The notes: a model not told the origin generated them from the sequence alone. A DNA stretch of 64,000 bases from Chrysogorgia sp. JL179-B06 (GCA_035772405.1 JAYKKM010000120.1:534501-598500), one strand, 5' to 3'. Shown: positions 11,111-22,607, counted from the first letter of the stretch. Made by a program: numbers and translations.

Positions 11111-11750
11111 TTGTCGTTGACTACTGGTATGATAAAGATCCTGCAAGTCTTCCACCCAATTGCAAGCGCATCTCGTACAAATCACGTAGTGTAGTTTCCT
11201 GGAACTTGTCGTAAAAGCTTTTAGTACGTTTCTCATGTTACTGTTAATAAAACATTATTAAAGTAAGCGAAATGCCAAATGTTTAGATCATCTTTATTAA
11301 ATCTGTTGGGTTCTAATAACTTTGTTTCTGCAGAATGAACATTTTCCCGCAAAGGGACTGATCGTTATTTATGGTTGGGGTGGGGGCAGAAATTTAACCG
11401 TCCCAACCTTTAATGGTTATTCTTTTGAATAATAATTCTCATTAATAATTCATAAACCAACTTTTCTCATTAATAATTCATAAACCAACTATCCAATTGC
11501 TGCTACGAAATTAGTCACATGCATGCGTCTTTATAATAGCTAAAGCACACTTATTCATGCAGAAACACAATACTTCTCGTGAATAAAGATTTTCATATAA
11601 AGATTTTTTATATAAAGATTTTTATATAATGATTTTTTGTATAAAGATCGTATTTGACATTAACATAATTATAGTTTCAACACATAATGATAATTCTCGC
11701 ACAACAACATTCAAATTTAAGAACTACCACGATCTAGCTCTTTACAAGAA

Positions 11751-12041
11751 TCACTTTTCAGCAAAATTGAAAGTACAATTATTGAACACACAACTTGACA
11801 TGTTCGTGTTAACATTTGATACCCTCTCACCTTCACTCGCACGCATCGGTAAATTACTCAACATTTCGTCGGGAACGTCAAATCTAAAATCAGCCAAACT
11901 GAAGTCTATTAAATCCTTACATTCTTCTTTCAAATCACTGTTCGCCCTCTCTGTTATATTCCTTGGAGGTCCTAAAATAGTACTCACACGCTTTTCTTGC
12001 TCTTCGTTTTTTGGTTATCGAAATCTTCGCTTTGGAGGCAT
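11751..12041 (-). pseudogene. Small protein fragment starting MPPKRRFR, interrupted by one stop
   Basis: From an ATG at 12041 the minus strand reads MPPKRRFR, then a TAA, then stays open to 11751. The open part includes EEQEKRVSTILGPP and DLIDFSLADFRFDVPDEM and ends FNNCTFNFAEK. The charged start and protein-like composition suggest a former coding sequence, possibly a small ORF of a mobile element. I do not recognise the family. It lies in the left arm of the inverted duplication. The overlapping plus-strand frame (11629-12150) looks like a shadow. Confidence 0.35.
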
Positions 12042-12209
12042 ATCAAAGACAAACGCTGCCGAGAATGTAGGCTTCGGCATTACCACGCCTCGGCATTTAA
12101 AATTCATATTCAAATTTTTGGTAGAGGACAACCAAGTTGCTATTCCCTAGAGATTTTATTTCCTATTTAAAATCCATGTTTCTCATTCACAGTTTTTGAA
12201 GCCATTCAA

Positions 12210-12300
12210 AAAAACTCGCATCACGTGTTTTTATCAGATATAAAACACTCGTGCTACGCCCTCGTGTTTTATATCTGATAAAACACTGCTGCTCGTTTTT
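12210..12300. repeat. Hairpin with GTTTTATATCTGATAAAACAC arms
   Basis: GTGTTTTTATCAGATATAAAACAC and its near complement CGTGTTTTATATCTGATAAAACA flank a short loop (TCGTGCTACGCC). A similarly built hairpin occurs at about 26710-26820 and 42040-42135. It is probably a foldback element. Confidence 0.6.
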
Positions 12301-12725
12301 TAAATAGTACATGAAAATCTTTTACCCAACCTAAGAAGAAAAAAGTTAGATAAAACCCAATTCCTAGCATATCGTCGATACAAGTTTTAATAACAAATCC
12401 AAATAGATATACAGTCAGATCCTAACTGTAACATTCAGATTATTATCTCCCTATACAGAGCAGGAATCCAAGGAAAACAAGGAGAGGAATACAATAACAA
12501 AAGCTAATGTGCAATGATGACTAAGGAGAACTGATGATGAGATTCCAATTTTAAATGACGAACTCTTAATTTCTTTATGTAAATAGTCATAAAAATTTTG
12601 CTACCCAACCCTTTAGAGAAGTGATTTTTTTACCTAACCATTTAGGTCTTAGAATTTTCAGTTACGCAACAATTACTCTTCGGGCCCCACCCCAGCCAAT
12701 AAATAATGATCGGTCCTATAAAAGG
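12301..12725 (+). repeat. Dispersed repeat family, copy 1
   Basis: It shares CCTAGCATATCGTCGATACA, CAGAGCAGGAATCCAAGG and a block around ACCATTTAGGTCTTAGAATT with copies at 15920-16510 (inverted) and 59098-59450. There is no coding content. The outer ends were not defined. Confidence 0.65.
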
Positions 12726-13286
12726 ATATCTTTAGAAAAAACGCAAATGTACTCGCTTATTAGCTACGTTGAAAAAATGTGCATTTACGCGCGCGAAGCT
12801 GCCGTACAAACGCAAAACATTCGTAGGAAAGCGCAGCACTGCAGGAAAGCAACTTTGGAACGTTCTCTGGTCAACTTAGGCTGTTACGTGTTGAACCAGA
12901 AAAGAACATGGCCACATTATAAATGGAGGTACTCACCCCAATTGTTTCAGTATAAACATGTTTTGTACGTGCAGTCGATTAAGCAAGTACGCGAGCAAGA
13001 AAGTGCCTCAAAGTGACCAAGAAAGTGCCTCACGTTCTGAGCGGAGACGAAAACAAGAGCAGCTTTTCTTTTTTCATTGCTTCTCATGCAAAATACTTGT
13101 GGAATTGCGAGACCTTTTTCAAACAAAAGCAAACTGCTTTGATGAGCAAATAAACAAGTTCACTGTACAGCTTTCGATTTTTAGCACATACTTCGGCATC
13201 GCGACCGAGTGCATTGTGCTTGGTCTTTGTCTTTTGCCACAAAATAATAATAAAGGCTTCAAAAACCGAGATCGTGAAAAACATAC

Positions 13287-13359
13287 CTGGTTCAGACATC
13301 ACAGGAATTGCCTGTTGCGCGACAATAAGCGAAATGAACAAAAACACAACCAGTTTCAT
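13287..13359 (-). CDS. First coding exon of a small secreted protein (signal peptide)
   Basis: An ATG at 13359 opens 24 codons beginning MKLVVFLFISLIVAQQA, a classic signal peptide (Lys, then a hydrophobic core, then small polar residues). It ends PVMSEP with a phase-1 donor CCAG|GTATGT. A TATA box lies about 125 bp upstream. An in-frame ATG at 13416 would add 19 residues before the hydrophobic core, so 13359 is preferred. The mature part must lie in later exons at lower coordinates. One candidate near 12937-13015 has a GGG|GTGAGT donor and a Cys-rich frame (SCSRTCLIDC), but its phase does not join cleanly, so it was not called. A disabled inverted copy lies at 23132-23207. The product could be any short secreted peptide; no function is claimed. 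Confidence 0.5.
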
Positions 13360-13479
13360 GTCGCTGCTTTCTTTTGCTTCAAATAAAACTTTGATTGGTG
13401 TCTGTTTGACGAGCATGATTGAGCTAGATACTTCTCTGATCTTGGTACTTGCTCTGTGCTGGACGATGGGACGATGCCC

Positions 13480-13487
13480 TTTATATA
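13480..13487 (-). promoter_or_regulatory. TATA box of the signal-peptide gene
   Basis: The minus strand reads GCTTATATAAAGGGC. The TATATAAA lies 121-128 bp upstream of the ATG at 13359, so a start site about 30 bp downstream would give a leader of about 90 nt. The downstream leader is retained in the 23-kb copy, but the TATA segment is not. Confidence 0.5.
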
Positions 13488-14204
13488 AGCATATATGTAT
13501 GTATATGCATATATGTATATATATGTATATATGTAAATGAATGACCCGAAGTTAATTCGCCAAATCTAATTTCATTATTTAACGATGAAAATACAATGAG
13601 AATATTACTGCGCAGATTGGGAAGAACTTAAACAGCAATTTTAGCGCGCCGCGGAAAGTGACCTACATAAAGTGTCACGAGAGATCGCCTTAATGGTCTC
13701 AAGTGAATCCGGATATGTCCTGTTGTAATGTTTACCCGGCGCGAATTTTTGCAGCCATGCTACTGCCTTTGCTACGATACCGCACTCGCAGTACTACAAT
13801 CGCATCATCTTTCACGACAACGTAGTTTGTTATTGTTTTCTTCAGTCTCACTGTCTATATGAATTAATTATTCTTATCTACACTAACGCCTACAAACACC
13901 CACGATTGCACTTTTTAATACATTAATCATAATATTATGATCTCCCAATTTTATCAAATTTATCAAATTCATAACTTACAATGTCAACGTCAACACTCTT
14001 AGTACCCGTAACTTGTACCTTGTGTTCCTATCATGTACTATATACTGTAGTTATTATTATTGTGGTATACTCAATATCAAAATAATTCTCAATGTCTGTT
14101 TTGCCAGCACGCTGACGAACCCACCATACCAATAATGCCATCTCCCGGTAATTTTCGTGACAAATATTTTGACGTAGCTGAAATGGTCTTGCGCCGACCA
14201 TCTC

Positions 14205-14336
14205 TCTATATCGATTCTCTATCTCGCTAACTCTCTATCTCGCTAACTCTCTATCTCTCTATCTCTCTATCTCTCTATCTCTCTATCTCTCTAACTCTCT
14301 ATATCGCTAACTCTCTATCTCTCTATCTCTCTATCT
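14205..14336. repeat. (CTCTAT)n microsatellite
   Basis: About twenty imperfect hexamers of CTCTAT / CTCTAA. The inverted arm carries a shorter version (ATAGAGAG type) at about 22010-22090. Confidence 0.85.
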
Positions 14337-14671
14337 ATATCAGAAAAAGCATAATAATTCAGCTTTTCTCTCCCTTTTAAATAAAGGTTTAAAGATGACA
14401 CGAAGGTCGATTTGTCGGAAACCAGAATTAAAAAGTTCGATAAGTTTGGTACAGATTTCCAGTGAATGAGTACCGATAAATGGAAGGCAAAAATATATAA
14501 CACGCTTAGGGACCGTTATATCACTAACAGATGGAGAAAAAACCTTATCAAGAAAAACCCTATAAGACAACGGTCGAAGAAAACAGCAGGGTAACCATTG
14601 CTAACAAGAAAATGTTATGCTTAATGACTTCAGAATGAAATATTTGGTAGGAGGTGCAAATCTTAGAATAA

Positions 14672-14672
<1 letters not shown>

Positions 14673-14734
<62 letters not shown>
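14673..14734. repeat. (TA)n microsatellite
   Basis: About 30 TA units. It is followed at 14736-14770 by a minus-strand half of a hammerhead-like motif, with GAA, an ACTG/CAGT stem III and GCGGC but no CTGATGA. Confidence 0.9.
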
Positions 14735-14738
<4 letters not shown>

Positions 14739-14794
14739 GCCGCAACTGTCAGTTTCACGCAAGGCGATCTTATATATATTATTATATATATTTA

Positions 14795-14837
14795 GTTGCC
14801 TGATGATCGTGTAAAGCGTGAAACTCCGAGTAGCGAC
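14795..14837 (+). ncRNA. Hammerhead-like ribozyme candidate
   Basis: The plus strand has GTTGC (stem I), CTGATGA, a weak stem II region (TCGTGTAAAGCGT), GAA, stem III ACTC / GAGT with a one-base loop, the cleavage-site A, and GCGAC (stem I, 5 pairs with one G-U). All core bases fit. The weak point is stem II: its closing pair is U-U and only two or three pairs can form. A (TA)n tract lies on either side. Activity is uncertain. Confidence 0.5.
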
Positions 14838-14933
14838 AATAAAGTTTTTAAGTTTACTATATAACTGCTCTACTGTTTACAGTATTGAGCACTCTTTTAT
14901 CCTTAGCCAACATTCTATCCAAAAATTTGTCTT

Positions 14934-14936
<3 letters not shown>

Positions 14937-15012
<76 letters not shown>
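14937..15012. repeat. (TA)n microsatellite at a SINE tail
   Basis: About 38 TA units. It forms the 3' tail of the minus-strand SINE at 15013-15188. Confidence 0.9.
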
Positions 15013-15016
<4 letters not shown>

Positions 15017-15188
15017 TTATGATATTGTCACTCGGTAATATGATGATGAGATGAAAATAATGTTCTCGAGTGAATGAGCCCAAACCGCGTAAGCAGAAAA
15101 CTGCTGCCGGCTGGGTTTTGATCCCGCTACCTTTGATTTACTAGTTCAATGCTCTTACCACTGAGCTACAAGGTCAAGGCGATGGAAG
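15013..15188 (-). mobile_element. tRNA-Thr-like SINE, minus-strand copy
   Basis: The minus strand reads CCTTGTAGCTCAGTGGTAAG (box A), then TTGAACTAGTAAATCAA, whose CTAGTAA loop resembles the tRNA-Thr(AGT) anticodon loop, then GGGATCAAAACCC at the box B position. The SINE body contains CTGCTTACGCGGTTTGGG, and the 3' end runs into (TA)n. It has no CCA end and the arms are imperfect, so this is a SINE and not a tRNA gene. Confidence 0.75.
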
Positions 15189-15219
15189 CCTCAGATTTAT
15201 GATTTATATACTGAATTTC

Positions 15220-15378
15220 ATCGCCTTGACCGTGTAGCTCAGTGGTAAGAACATTGAACTAGTAAATCAAAGGTCGTGGGATCAAAACCCAGCCACGGCA
15301 AGCAATTTTCTGCTTACGCGGTTTGGGCTTATTCAGTCGAGAACATTTCATCTCATCATATATATATATATATATATC
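15220..15378 (+). mobile_element. tRNA-Thr-like SINE, plus-strand copy
   Basis: Same family as the copy at 15013-15188, head-to-head with it: CCGTGTAGCTCAGTGGTAAG, the CTAGTAA anticodon loop, GGGATCAAAACCCAGCCACG, the CTGCTTACGCGGTTTGGG body and a TATATATA tail. CCGTG and CACGG can pair as an acceptor-like stem. Confidence 0.75.
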
Positions 15379-15919
15379 TTTCTCGGCTCTATCTATATCT
15401 ATCTATATCTATAGAAAAAAAACATATAGTAATTCAGCTTTTCTCTCCCTTTTATTTCCATTCCCAACTTAGTTTATCACGTTTATTGAATCGTGCATGT
15501 GGAAAATTAGTTGTGGAAAACAATTTCTAAAAAACAAACATTCCAAATTACACCTTTTCCTCGATTAGATCAGAGACCTCGATTTTAACATTCGTGCCTT
15601 AACCTAATTAGTATCTACGTGTGAATCGCGCCTCAGATTAAACCAGAAGTTCCACACATCGTCTCAAGCGCCTCTAGAGAGGAACGCAATTATATAAAAG
15701 ACGGCTCGCAGCAAAAACAGATAGGACAGAAAAAAGCAGAATTTAGTAGTTACATTTTCAGTTAAACACAATGCATTATAGTGTTGTTTCACGGGACGTC
15801 AAAGTGGCATGTAGCAGGTCACGTTCAAGGTTTTTCAAAAACAACAGATCGAATAACTAACGTAAATTCTTGTCAATATAAACATTAATTACTCGGCAAC
15901 AGCTTCTCCGACAAGGATC

Positions 15920-16510
15920 GATCATTATTTATTGCCGGTGTGGGGGCCGAAGAGAAAATGGTTGGGTAACTGAAAATTCTAAGACCTAAATGGTTGGGTA
16001 AAAAATAATGACTTCTCTGAAGGTTGGGTAGGAAAATTTTTATAATGACTATTTACACAAAAAATTAAGAGTTCATCATTTAAAATTGGAATCTCATCAT
16101 CAGTTCTCCTTAGTCAACATTGCACATTAGCTTTTGTTATTGTATTACTCTCCTTGTTTTCCTTGGATTCCTGTTCTGTATAGGGGGATAATAATCTGAA
16201 AGTTACAGTAGGATTGCAGAATGTTCTACATTCATAGAAATTCTCAATGATTATAGTTTTGACAAGACTCACCAAAATTATTGTATTAAGAGAATGACGA
16301 CGATCGCGATCAGAACCACTTATTACATATTCTGTTGCCGAAACAAGGAATGGACAAATCCCGAACTGCTAACTTTTTAAAATTATTGTGCTATGCCTTG
16401 GGTTTGTTATTAAAACGTGTATCGACGATATGCTGGGAATTGGGCTTTATCTAACTTTTTGCTTATTAGGTTGGGTAAAAGATTTTCTTTACCCATAAAT
16501 GGTTGGGACG
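15920..16510 (-). repeat. Dispersed repeat family, copy 2 (inverted)
   Basis: It carries the same blocks as 12301-12725 in inverse orientation, including AGCATATCGTCGATACACG on the minus strand and TGGTTGGGTAACTGAAAATT on the plus strand. Confidence 0.65.
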
Positions 16511-16800
16511 GTTAAATTTCTGATCTTTATTTGGTTGGGTAAAATTTTTTTCCAGCAACAAATCTATTTCTTTTCGTCCACCACCTCGACCATAAATAAT
16601 AACCGGTCTCCAAGCATAATTAAAGAACATATAGTTAGTGTCGGGGTCCCCTATTTCGTCAGAGTGAATGAAGGGATTTCGCTCGAAATCTCAGAGTACA
16701 GTATTATCTTTCCTCCGTTTGGCAGTAGTTTATTTCACTTATCGCTTGATAAGCTATATCTAATCCACAACTTCCTACGAGGCAAACATATTTTATGTCA

Positions 16801-19618
16801 ATTATAAAAACAACGTTTCTCATGTTAGTGTGAATAAAACATTGTAAAATTTCAAGTGTTAAAGTAAGAATGAAAAAATATGTTCGTATACTCGATTAAA
16901 ACGTTGAACAAATTTCATCTGCATTTACGCGCCGCAAACGTAAAACGTACGCCTATAGAAAAGCGCAGCACGGCATAGCCACGTTATCTGCAGAAATCTT
17001 AGGTTATTTCTGTCGTCGACGTGGCAATTGAAATCTCCAGTTATAAGGGGACGATATACCACGATAATCCGTAGTGATTTAGTTGAGATATCAATGAGTT
17101 CAAGTGACTTTTATTTCTTGGCTGGATTCGTCTTGAGAGTGAGTAACTTTTTAAATAATAAAACCACTCCCCGTTACGTTTTCGTCTTGTGGCAAAAGCC
17201 GTGTTTTCGCTTAGCGCTAATGGGATAATGTCATATAATATCAACAACAAATCCACTTATCGCGGTCATGTTATTGATGGACATGGCATTAAAGTCCGGT
17301 TATCAAAAGCGACGCAAGTACGATAGAACAACTATATATTTAAACAGGTTTGCCTCTTCAGTTACAAGACTGGTATTCGTAAAGGACCTGTGTTTAAATT
17401 ACATAATGTTATAGTATATATATTTTTAAGTTATATAAAAGTCTCCAATGGACAAAAATATAAATTATAAAATGTGGAATTATATAAGAAAAGTTAAAAA
17501 GTTAAAAGTTAAAAAGTGTCAAAAATCAGTAAGTATTTCCAAATTTCAGTCTTAAAACTTGAAAGCGAAGATGCCTCTTTTACTTTAGTAGGGAATTTAG
17601 TACACAGTAAAGGCCCATTAAAACTAAAAATTGCCAAGTTCGTGATTTATTTTTGGAAGATGTAGGCGCGTCTTTTCCTCCTTGTATTATAGCTATGAAT
17701 ATTGTGATTTTGTATAAGAAGTTCACTTGTATTAAAATATTAGCGCAAGCATGGACCTAAGCGCATGAAGCACAATTATAGTCCTTATTTCACCGAGTGA
17801 AAACAGACTCGACGCAAGCGCAAGCACTGACGCAAGCATAAGGTTAAAATATCATTTGAGTGTCTACAGTATAGCCTTGATAAGAATTTCATTAAGCTTA
17901 TAAACAGCCGGAGCCCTTACTATTCAGCATGACAACTCGACGACAAATCTTCGGAATGAGAAAGCCATGGTTTCGTGCTCCTGGCAACATATGCACTATA
18001 ATACCATTCTTTCCAATCTGTTTTTAAACCGAATTTCATTAAAATTTAATTAAATGTATTTGAAATTTTAATCAAATGATTTAGTTAAAACCATAAAAGA
18101 GGTCAAATTACTGTATTACCGTTTCCTGAATGTACCTGTATGTGTAAAATTATCTCAATTATAAAATTACAACGTTTATCATGGTGAAGTATTAAATTAT
18201 TAAAGTATTAAAGTATTAAAGTGAGCGAAATGCCAAATTGTTTAGATCACGTTTGTTTAATGCGTTGTGTTCTAACAATTTTGTTTCTAATTCAATTTTT
18301 AATTCGACTTTTGTTTCCGTTCAACAAATTTCATCTGCATTTACGCGCGCGAAGCTGTCGTACAAACGTAAAACGTACGTATAGAAATGTACTTTGTAGC
18401 GTTACGGAATGCGCATATAACAAGATTGTGGAGAAGCTGGCCATAGCAACTGGTCATGCTGCTAATTTTTAAACATCTGCATATTTTGAAAACAATATAT
18501 TTCTAAAGATCTGAATAATGTAAATCGTTTCAACATTTGCATAGCATGACCAGTTGCTATTGCCAACTTCGCTGAGAATACAATAGTCTTGACCCAAGAG
18601 TATTACAGTTCGGAATATTTAAGGTTAAGTAAGCTAAGGTGTGTCATTCGAAGGCATCTCTCCCTCAAAGAATCAACGTTAAATTTTATCAACGTATTGC
18701 GAACACGCAATCGGCAGTTTATTCATATTTTTGTTTGCTTTGTTGTTTGTGTATGTTTTTCAGGTTATGCCGACTGTTGCCTCGCAGGCGAAAGGTTTTT
18801 ACTTTTGTCTTTTCAGATTCTTCAAGATACCGAACGGAGCCTATATATATGTCAAACTTACCCGGACTCGTCAGCGTTCGCATGAGTAAAATACAGAAAA
18901 TCAGAATACTTGTCAGTTATTTCCAGTCACGAAGAGAGCAAGGACCATACTTATAAGGAAGTGTTGACAGCGACTATCAAAACAGAACAAGGATAGAAGA
19001 AAATAACATTAAAACAAAAACATCTTGAACACGTTGAGGAAGGGGATTTGAACCTCCAGAGATTTTCCTACATGACTTATAGTTGTATCTAATCATAGCT
19101 ACAATATGCTTGTATATAGTGCAATAACAGTATACAGCTGGATTACGTGATCGCGATAGATGTATCGCGATCGAAATCCCTATTTTACGTTGTGTTTACA
19201 CGGACAGCTATCCCAATTCGGATCGTTCTCGAAAGCCCGAGTTGCTGCCCTCGTGCAACTCTCTAGCATGTTTGGCAATTCTTCCAACTATTTAAAGTGA
19301 ATAACAATGGTTGGAGAACATTACGACGTTTAGAGCCGCACGAAAGAATCGTGCTATGCATGCTGGAGACGATTTTGTTCATGTTTGGAAACCTCCTAGT
19401 TTATTCGGATCCAGTTTATTGGCACGCGTGTTTATTCGGATCGCAATCCCAGCTATTTTCGATCGCGATAGCCCGCTGACCTTGAAACATTGTCTGGTCA
19501 CGCTGTTACGTGTTGAACCAGAAAAGAACATGGCCTTGCAGTAGGTAGATGAAGTTATGAACTATTATATTTCTAAATTTATGGCAATATTCTATTATTC
19601 TAACAAATCGGATGATCA
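16801..19618. other. Spacer between the inverted arms, no gene recognised
   Basis: Fragments resemble blocks found in the arms, for example ACGCGCGCGAAGCTG near 18342, near 12789 and, inverted, near 23620. The frames at 18221-18956 show no recognisable domain and were not called. Confidence 0.4.
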
Positions 19619-19622
19619 TTAA

Positions 19623-19870
19623 CTCTTTCCTGTCCGGCTAAAAAAACATCAAGAATTGAACCACCTCTTTGTTCTATTTATATTTCTGGAACTACAACCA
19701 TAACTGTTGCGAAAGCTATACATTGTCTGAAAGCCCAATGTTTTTAAACTTCCCGAACAAGACAACACATTGAATTAGCATTAACTATCATAAATTAGGT
19801 TGAAAAACTTTCATTTTTCTAGAAAAGCCCATCTTGCACACCCGCGTTGCACGCGTGAAAAATTCAATTG
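19623..19870. mobile_element. Truncated piggyBac-like MITE
   Basis: It starts at TTAA followed by CTCTTTCCTGTCCGGC, the same terminus as the complete elements at 38483 and 49917, and matches their other half in inverse orientation (AACCACCTCTTTGTTCTATT). Similarity ends near 19870 and no second terminus is present. Confidence 0.65.
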
Positions 19871-19903
19871 TGTTTTGCAGAACATTTGCGCAGATCGTGA
19901 TGT

Positions 19904-20176
19904 TTGGTTATGGTCTTATATATGGACGAAGCACGCGTAGACAGCGAAGGAACCAACGAGACCGAGAGCGAAGAGCAAATTAAAATGCTGAAGAACGGGA
20001 AGATAGATTATGTAGACGAAGGGAAAGAGATGGAACACGGTGTAGGGCACAGAGAGAGTCAGAGACTGCTGCCGGAAGAACGGGAAGATATATTATGTAG
20101 ACGAAGGGAAAGAGATCGAACACGGCGTAGGGCACAGAGAGAGTCAGATAAAAAATCTAGATATTTACGCCAATAA
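19904..20176 (+). pseudogene. Remnant with repeated CRRRERDRTRR motif
   Basis: Two copies of a unit of roughly 85 bp occur at about 19995-20055 and 20078-20147. Each can encode EREDxLCRRRERDxTRxRAQRES, but they lie in different frames, so the open frame passes through one copy correctly and through the other shifted. The Arg/Glu-rich motif resembles repeats seen in proteins of eukaryotic DNA transposons; that link is from memory and weak. Confidence 0.3.
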
Positions 20177-20941
20177 ATCACCTGCAATTTTCGAAATCCT
20201 GACAACATACATGTATGTGCCCCTAAAATTATAAATACGCTCAGGATCGCCCCATGATGCTTCGTGTAAGACAATTGGTGTGGTACCTCATTTATAATAT
20301 GAGTACGTACTGAATGTTCATTCTACAGAAACAAAATTGTTAGAACGCAACGCATTAAATTCAGTTAAATGCAATTAATTCAGGTCTTCATACTACACAG
20401 TATTTGTTAGTTAAGGAATGGAACTCTATTCCTATGAATATTAGAGACACCTTTTGTATTAATTCATTTAAAAGGAAATTGTGGAAATGTTTAACTTAAT
20501 TTTGATAACTATATTTGGTTGTAGTTTTAAAGTAATCTAAATCTTGTAATATTTTCTTATTGTTCACTATATGTATATATATTATATATATACAGTATAT
20601 GTATCTATTTTTAAGTACAGGTCCCTTTTGTAAAGCACCTTCGAGTGATATTGGTTTCCTGTTTAAAGAAATAAATTCATTCATTCATTCAAACAAGCAT
20701 GATCTAAACCATTTATGGCATTTGGGTTACAATTAATACTTGAAATTTTACAATGTTTTGAATAACACGAGAAACGTTGTTTTTAGAATTGAGATAAAAT
20801 ATATGTGCTTCGTAGAAAGTTGTGGAATGGAAATAATCAAGCGATAAGTACGTGAAATAAACTATTTCCAAACGGAGGAAAGATACACTCAAACATTTCG
20901 AGCGAAATCCCTTCATTCATTCTGACTTAATGGAGGGGGGT

Positions 20942-21011
<70 letters not shown>
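20942..21011. repeat. Poly(G) run of 70 bases
   Basis: GGGGGG, a single T, then 70 uninterrupted G. The flanks match 16620-16660 in inverse orientation, where the corresponding place holds only GGGGTCCCC. The length in this assembly may be approximate. Confidence 0.9.
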
Positions 21012-21257
21012 CGACACTAGTTCGAACAACATGACAACTGACGAAAACTGATACTATATGATGTCATTTAAATCATGCATATAAACTATAAACCTTACTG
21101 AGAATAATATATAGATATATAGCCTTAGGAGAAGCTGTTGCCAAGTAATTAATGATTGCCTATCTGCAGTGAAAAGAATTTACGTTAATTATTCGATCTT
21201 TTAATTGTTTTCTGAAAAACCTTGACATTCCACTTTGGACGTCCTGTGAAACAACAC

Positions 21258-21640
21258 TATAATTATCAATTATTGAATGAGATTGAGCATGATAAGAAGA
21301 ATTATCAAGGCCGAAGTTTGTGTTATCTGCCGAAGGCTGAGGCGGATAACAAAAACTGAGGCCTTGATAATTCTTCTTATCATGCGAAAACCGAATTCAA
21401 TAATTGTTTTATTATTTATTTAAAATAATTTATTTAAAAACCGTCCCTTTGAGGAAGTCATTTGTGTTTTACTGAGGCAATCAACTTTCGTCCTGCATCG
21501 TTGGAAAAACGTCATAACGCGCAATATTAGTTTTTCATATTATTTGGTAGGCCATGCAATGAGTTGATATGACGATTTCACCGTTGGCTGTTAGCCAATC
21601 AGCGATCACGAATTATTTTAAATAAATAATCATGCATTGT
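21258..21640. mobile_element. Inverted-repeat element inserted in the right arm
   Basis: TATTGAAT and ATGATAAGAAGAATTATCAAGG pair with CCTTGATAATTCTTCTTATCAT and ATTCAATA across GCCGAAGGCTGAGGCGGATAAC. AT-rich sequence follows to about 21640. The other arm (about 15766-15780) lacks all of this, so the roughly 380 bp is an insertion. Confidence 0.7.
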
Positions 21641-22536
21641 GTTTAACTGAAAATGTAACTACTAAATTCTGCTGCTTCTGTCCAATCTGATTGTTTCGCT
21701 CACCCTGACGAGTTTGTGTGCTGCGCGCTGTCTTTTATAATCGCGTTTCTCTCAAGAGGCGCTTGAGAAGATGTGTGGAACTGCTTGTTTAATACTGAGG
21801 CGCGCGATTCACATGTAAACTAATTCGGTTAAGGTACGAATTTTTCGAGGTCTTTGGTGTAATCGAGGAAGATGTTGAATTTGGAATGTTTGTTTTTTAG
21901 AAATTGTTCTTCACAAGTGGTTCTTATATACTAAGATATGGTATTGTCTGCTATATTTGACATATACGATTTTGGAAACGTGATATGCTATTGCTTTTTT
22001 GATATTGATAGAGAGATAAGGAAATAGATCGAGAGATCGAGAGATATATAGATAGAGAGATAGCGTATAGAGAGATAGAAAGATACAGAGATGGGGAGAT
22101 AGAGATAGATACGGATCAACGAATTTTTTTGCTACGTCAAAATATTTGTCACGAAAACTACCGCGAGATGGCATTATTGGTACGTGAATCTGTAGTGTAA
22201 TGTTTATACCCTGCGCGAATTTTTACGGTCAGTACTAGCTTTGCTACGAATTTCTGAAAAACAAACATTCCCGAAAGTACTACTACACCGTCCTCGATTA
22301 GATCAAGACTTCGATTTTAACATTCGTAAGCTTAACCTATAATTAGTTAACCTCAAGGTCTGTTTTTCCAGCACGCTGACGAACCCACCTTGGGAATAAC
22401 AGACACTCACCGCGGCGCGCTAAAATTGCTGTGTAAGTTCTTCCCAATCTGCGCAGTAATATTCTCTTCTTAGCCTGAAGAACTGTTTAAAGACTTGAGA
22501 AATAAAGCAGTGCGTATACAGTATTAGAAGGGTAAT

Positions 22537-22607
22537 GTCATATTTCAAATCAAACAAACGAACGGGAATACGGTATTCCCGTTCGTTTGTTTGATTTGAA
22601 ATATGAC
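22537..22607. repeat. Near-perfect hairpin, 35-bp arms and one-base loop
   Basis: GTCATATTTCAAATCAAACA and the following bases to GGGAATAC are followed, after one G, by the exact complement. Part of one arm (CCCGTTCGTTTG) recurs near 60030 without the partner. Confidence 0.85.

Larger units (their letters stand above)
11185..16800. repeat. Left arm of a large degenerate inverted duplication
   Basis: Segments of this arm match 20800-23835 in inverse orientation and in mirrored order. Examples are 11185-11240 with about 23780-23835, 12900-13420 with 23040-23540, 13610-13660 with 22400-22450, 14140-14200 with 22130-22190, 15520-15915 with 21125-21910, and 16640-16760 with 20830-20930. The arms differ by substitutions and by inserted repeats, so the duplication is old. 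The left arm is longer because it carries the (TA)n, SINE and 12.3/15.9-kb repeats. Confidence 0.75.

Noticed and set aside
11629..12150. 173-codon plus-strand frame
   Set aside because: The minus strand of the same interval has the more protein-like composition (MPPKRRFR and following); the plus frame is likely its shadow.
12937..13015. Second exon of the signal-peptide gene with four Cys
   Set aside because: The Cys-bearing frame does not match the phase-1 donor of the first exon, and the phase-matched frame has a stop; transcript data would be needed.
15226..15302. Functional tRNA-Thr gene
   Set aside because: Arms are imperfect, the T arm lacks the TTCGA core, and the sequence continues into a SINE body with a TA tail; a second copy lies head-to-head.
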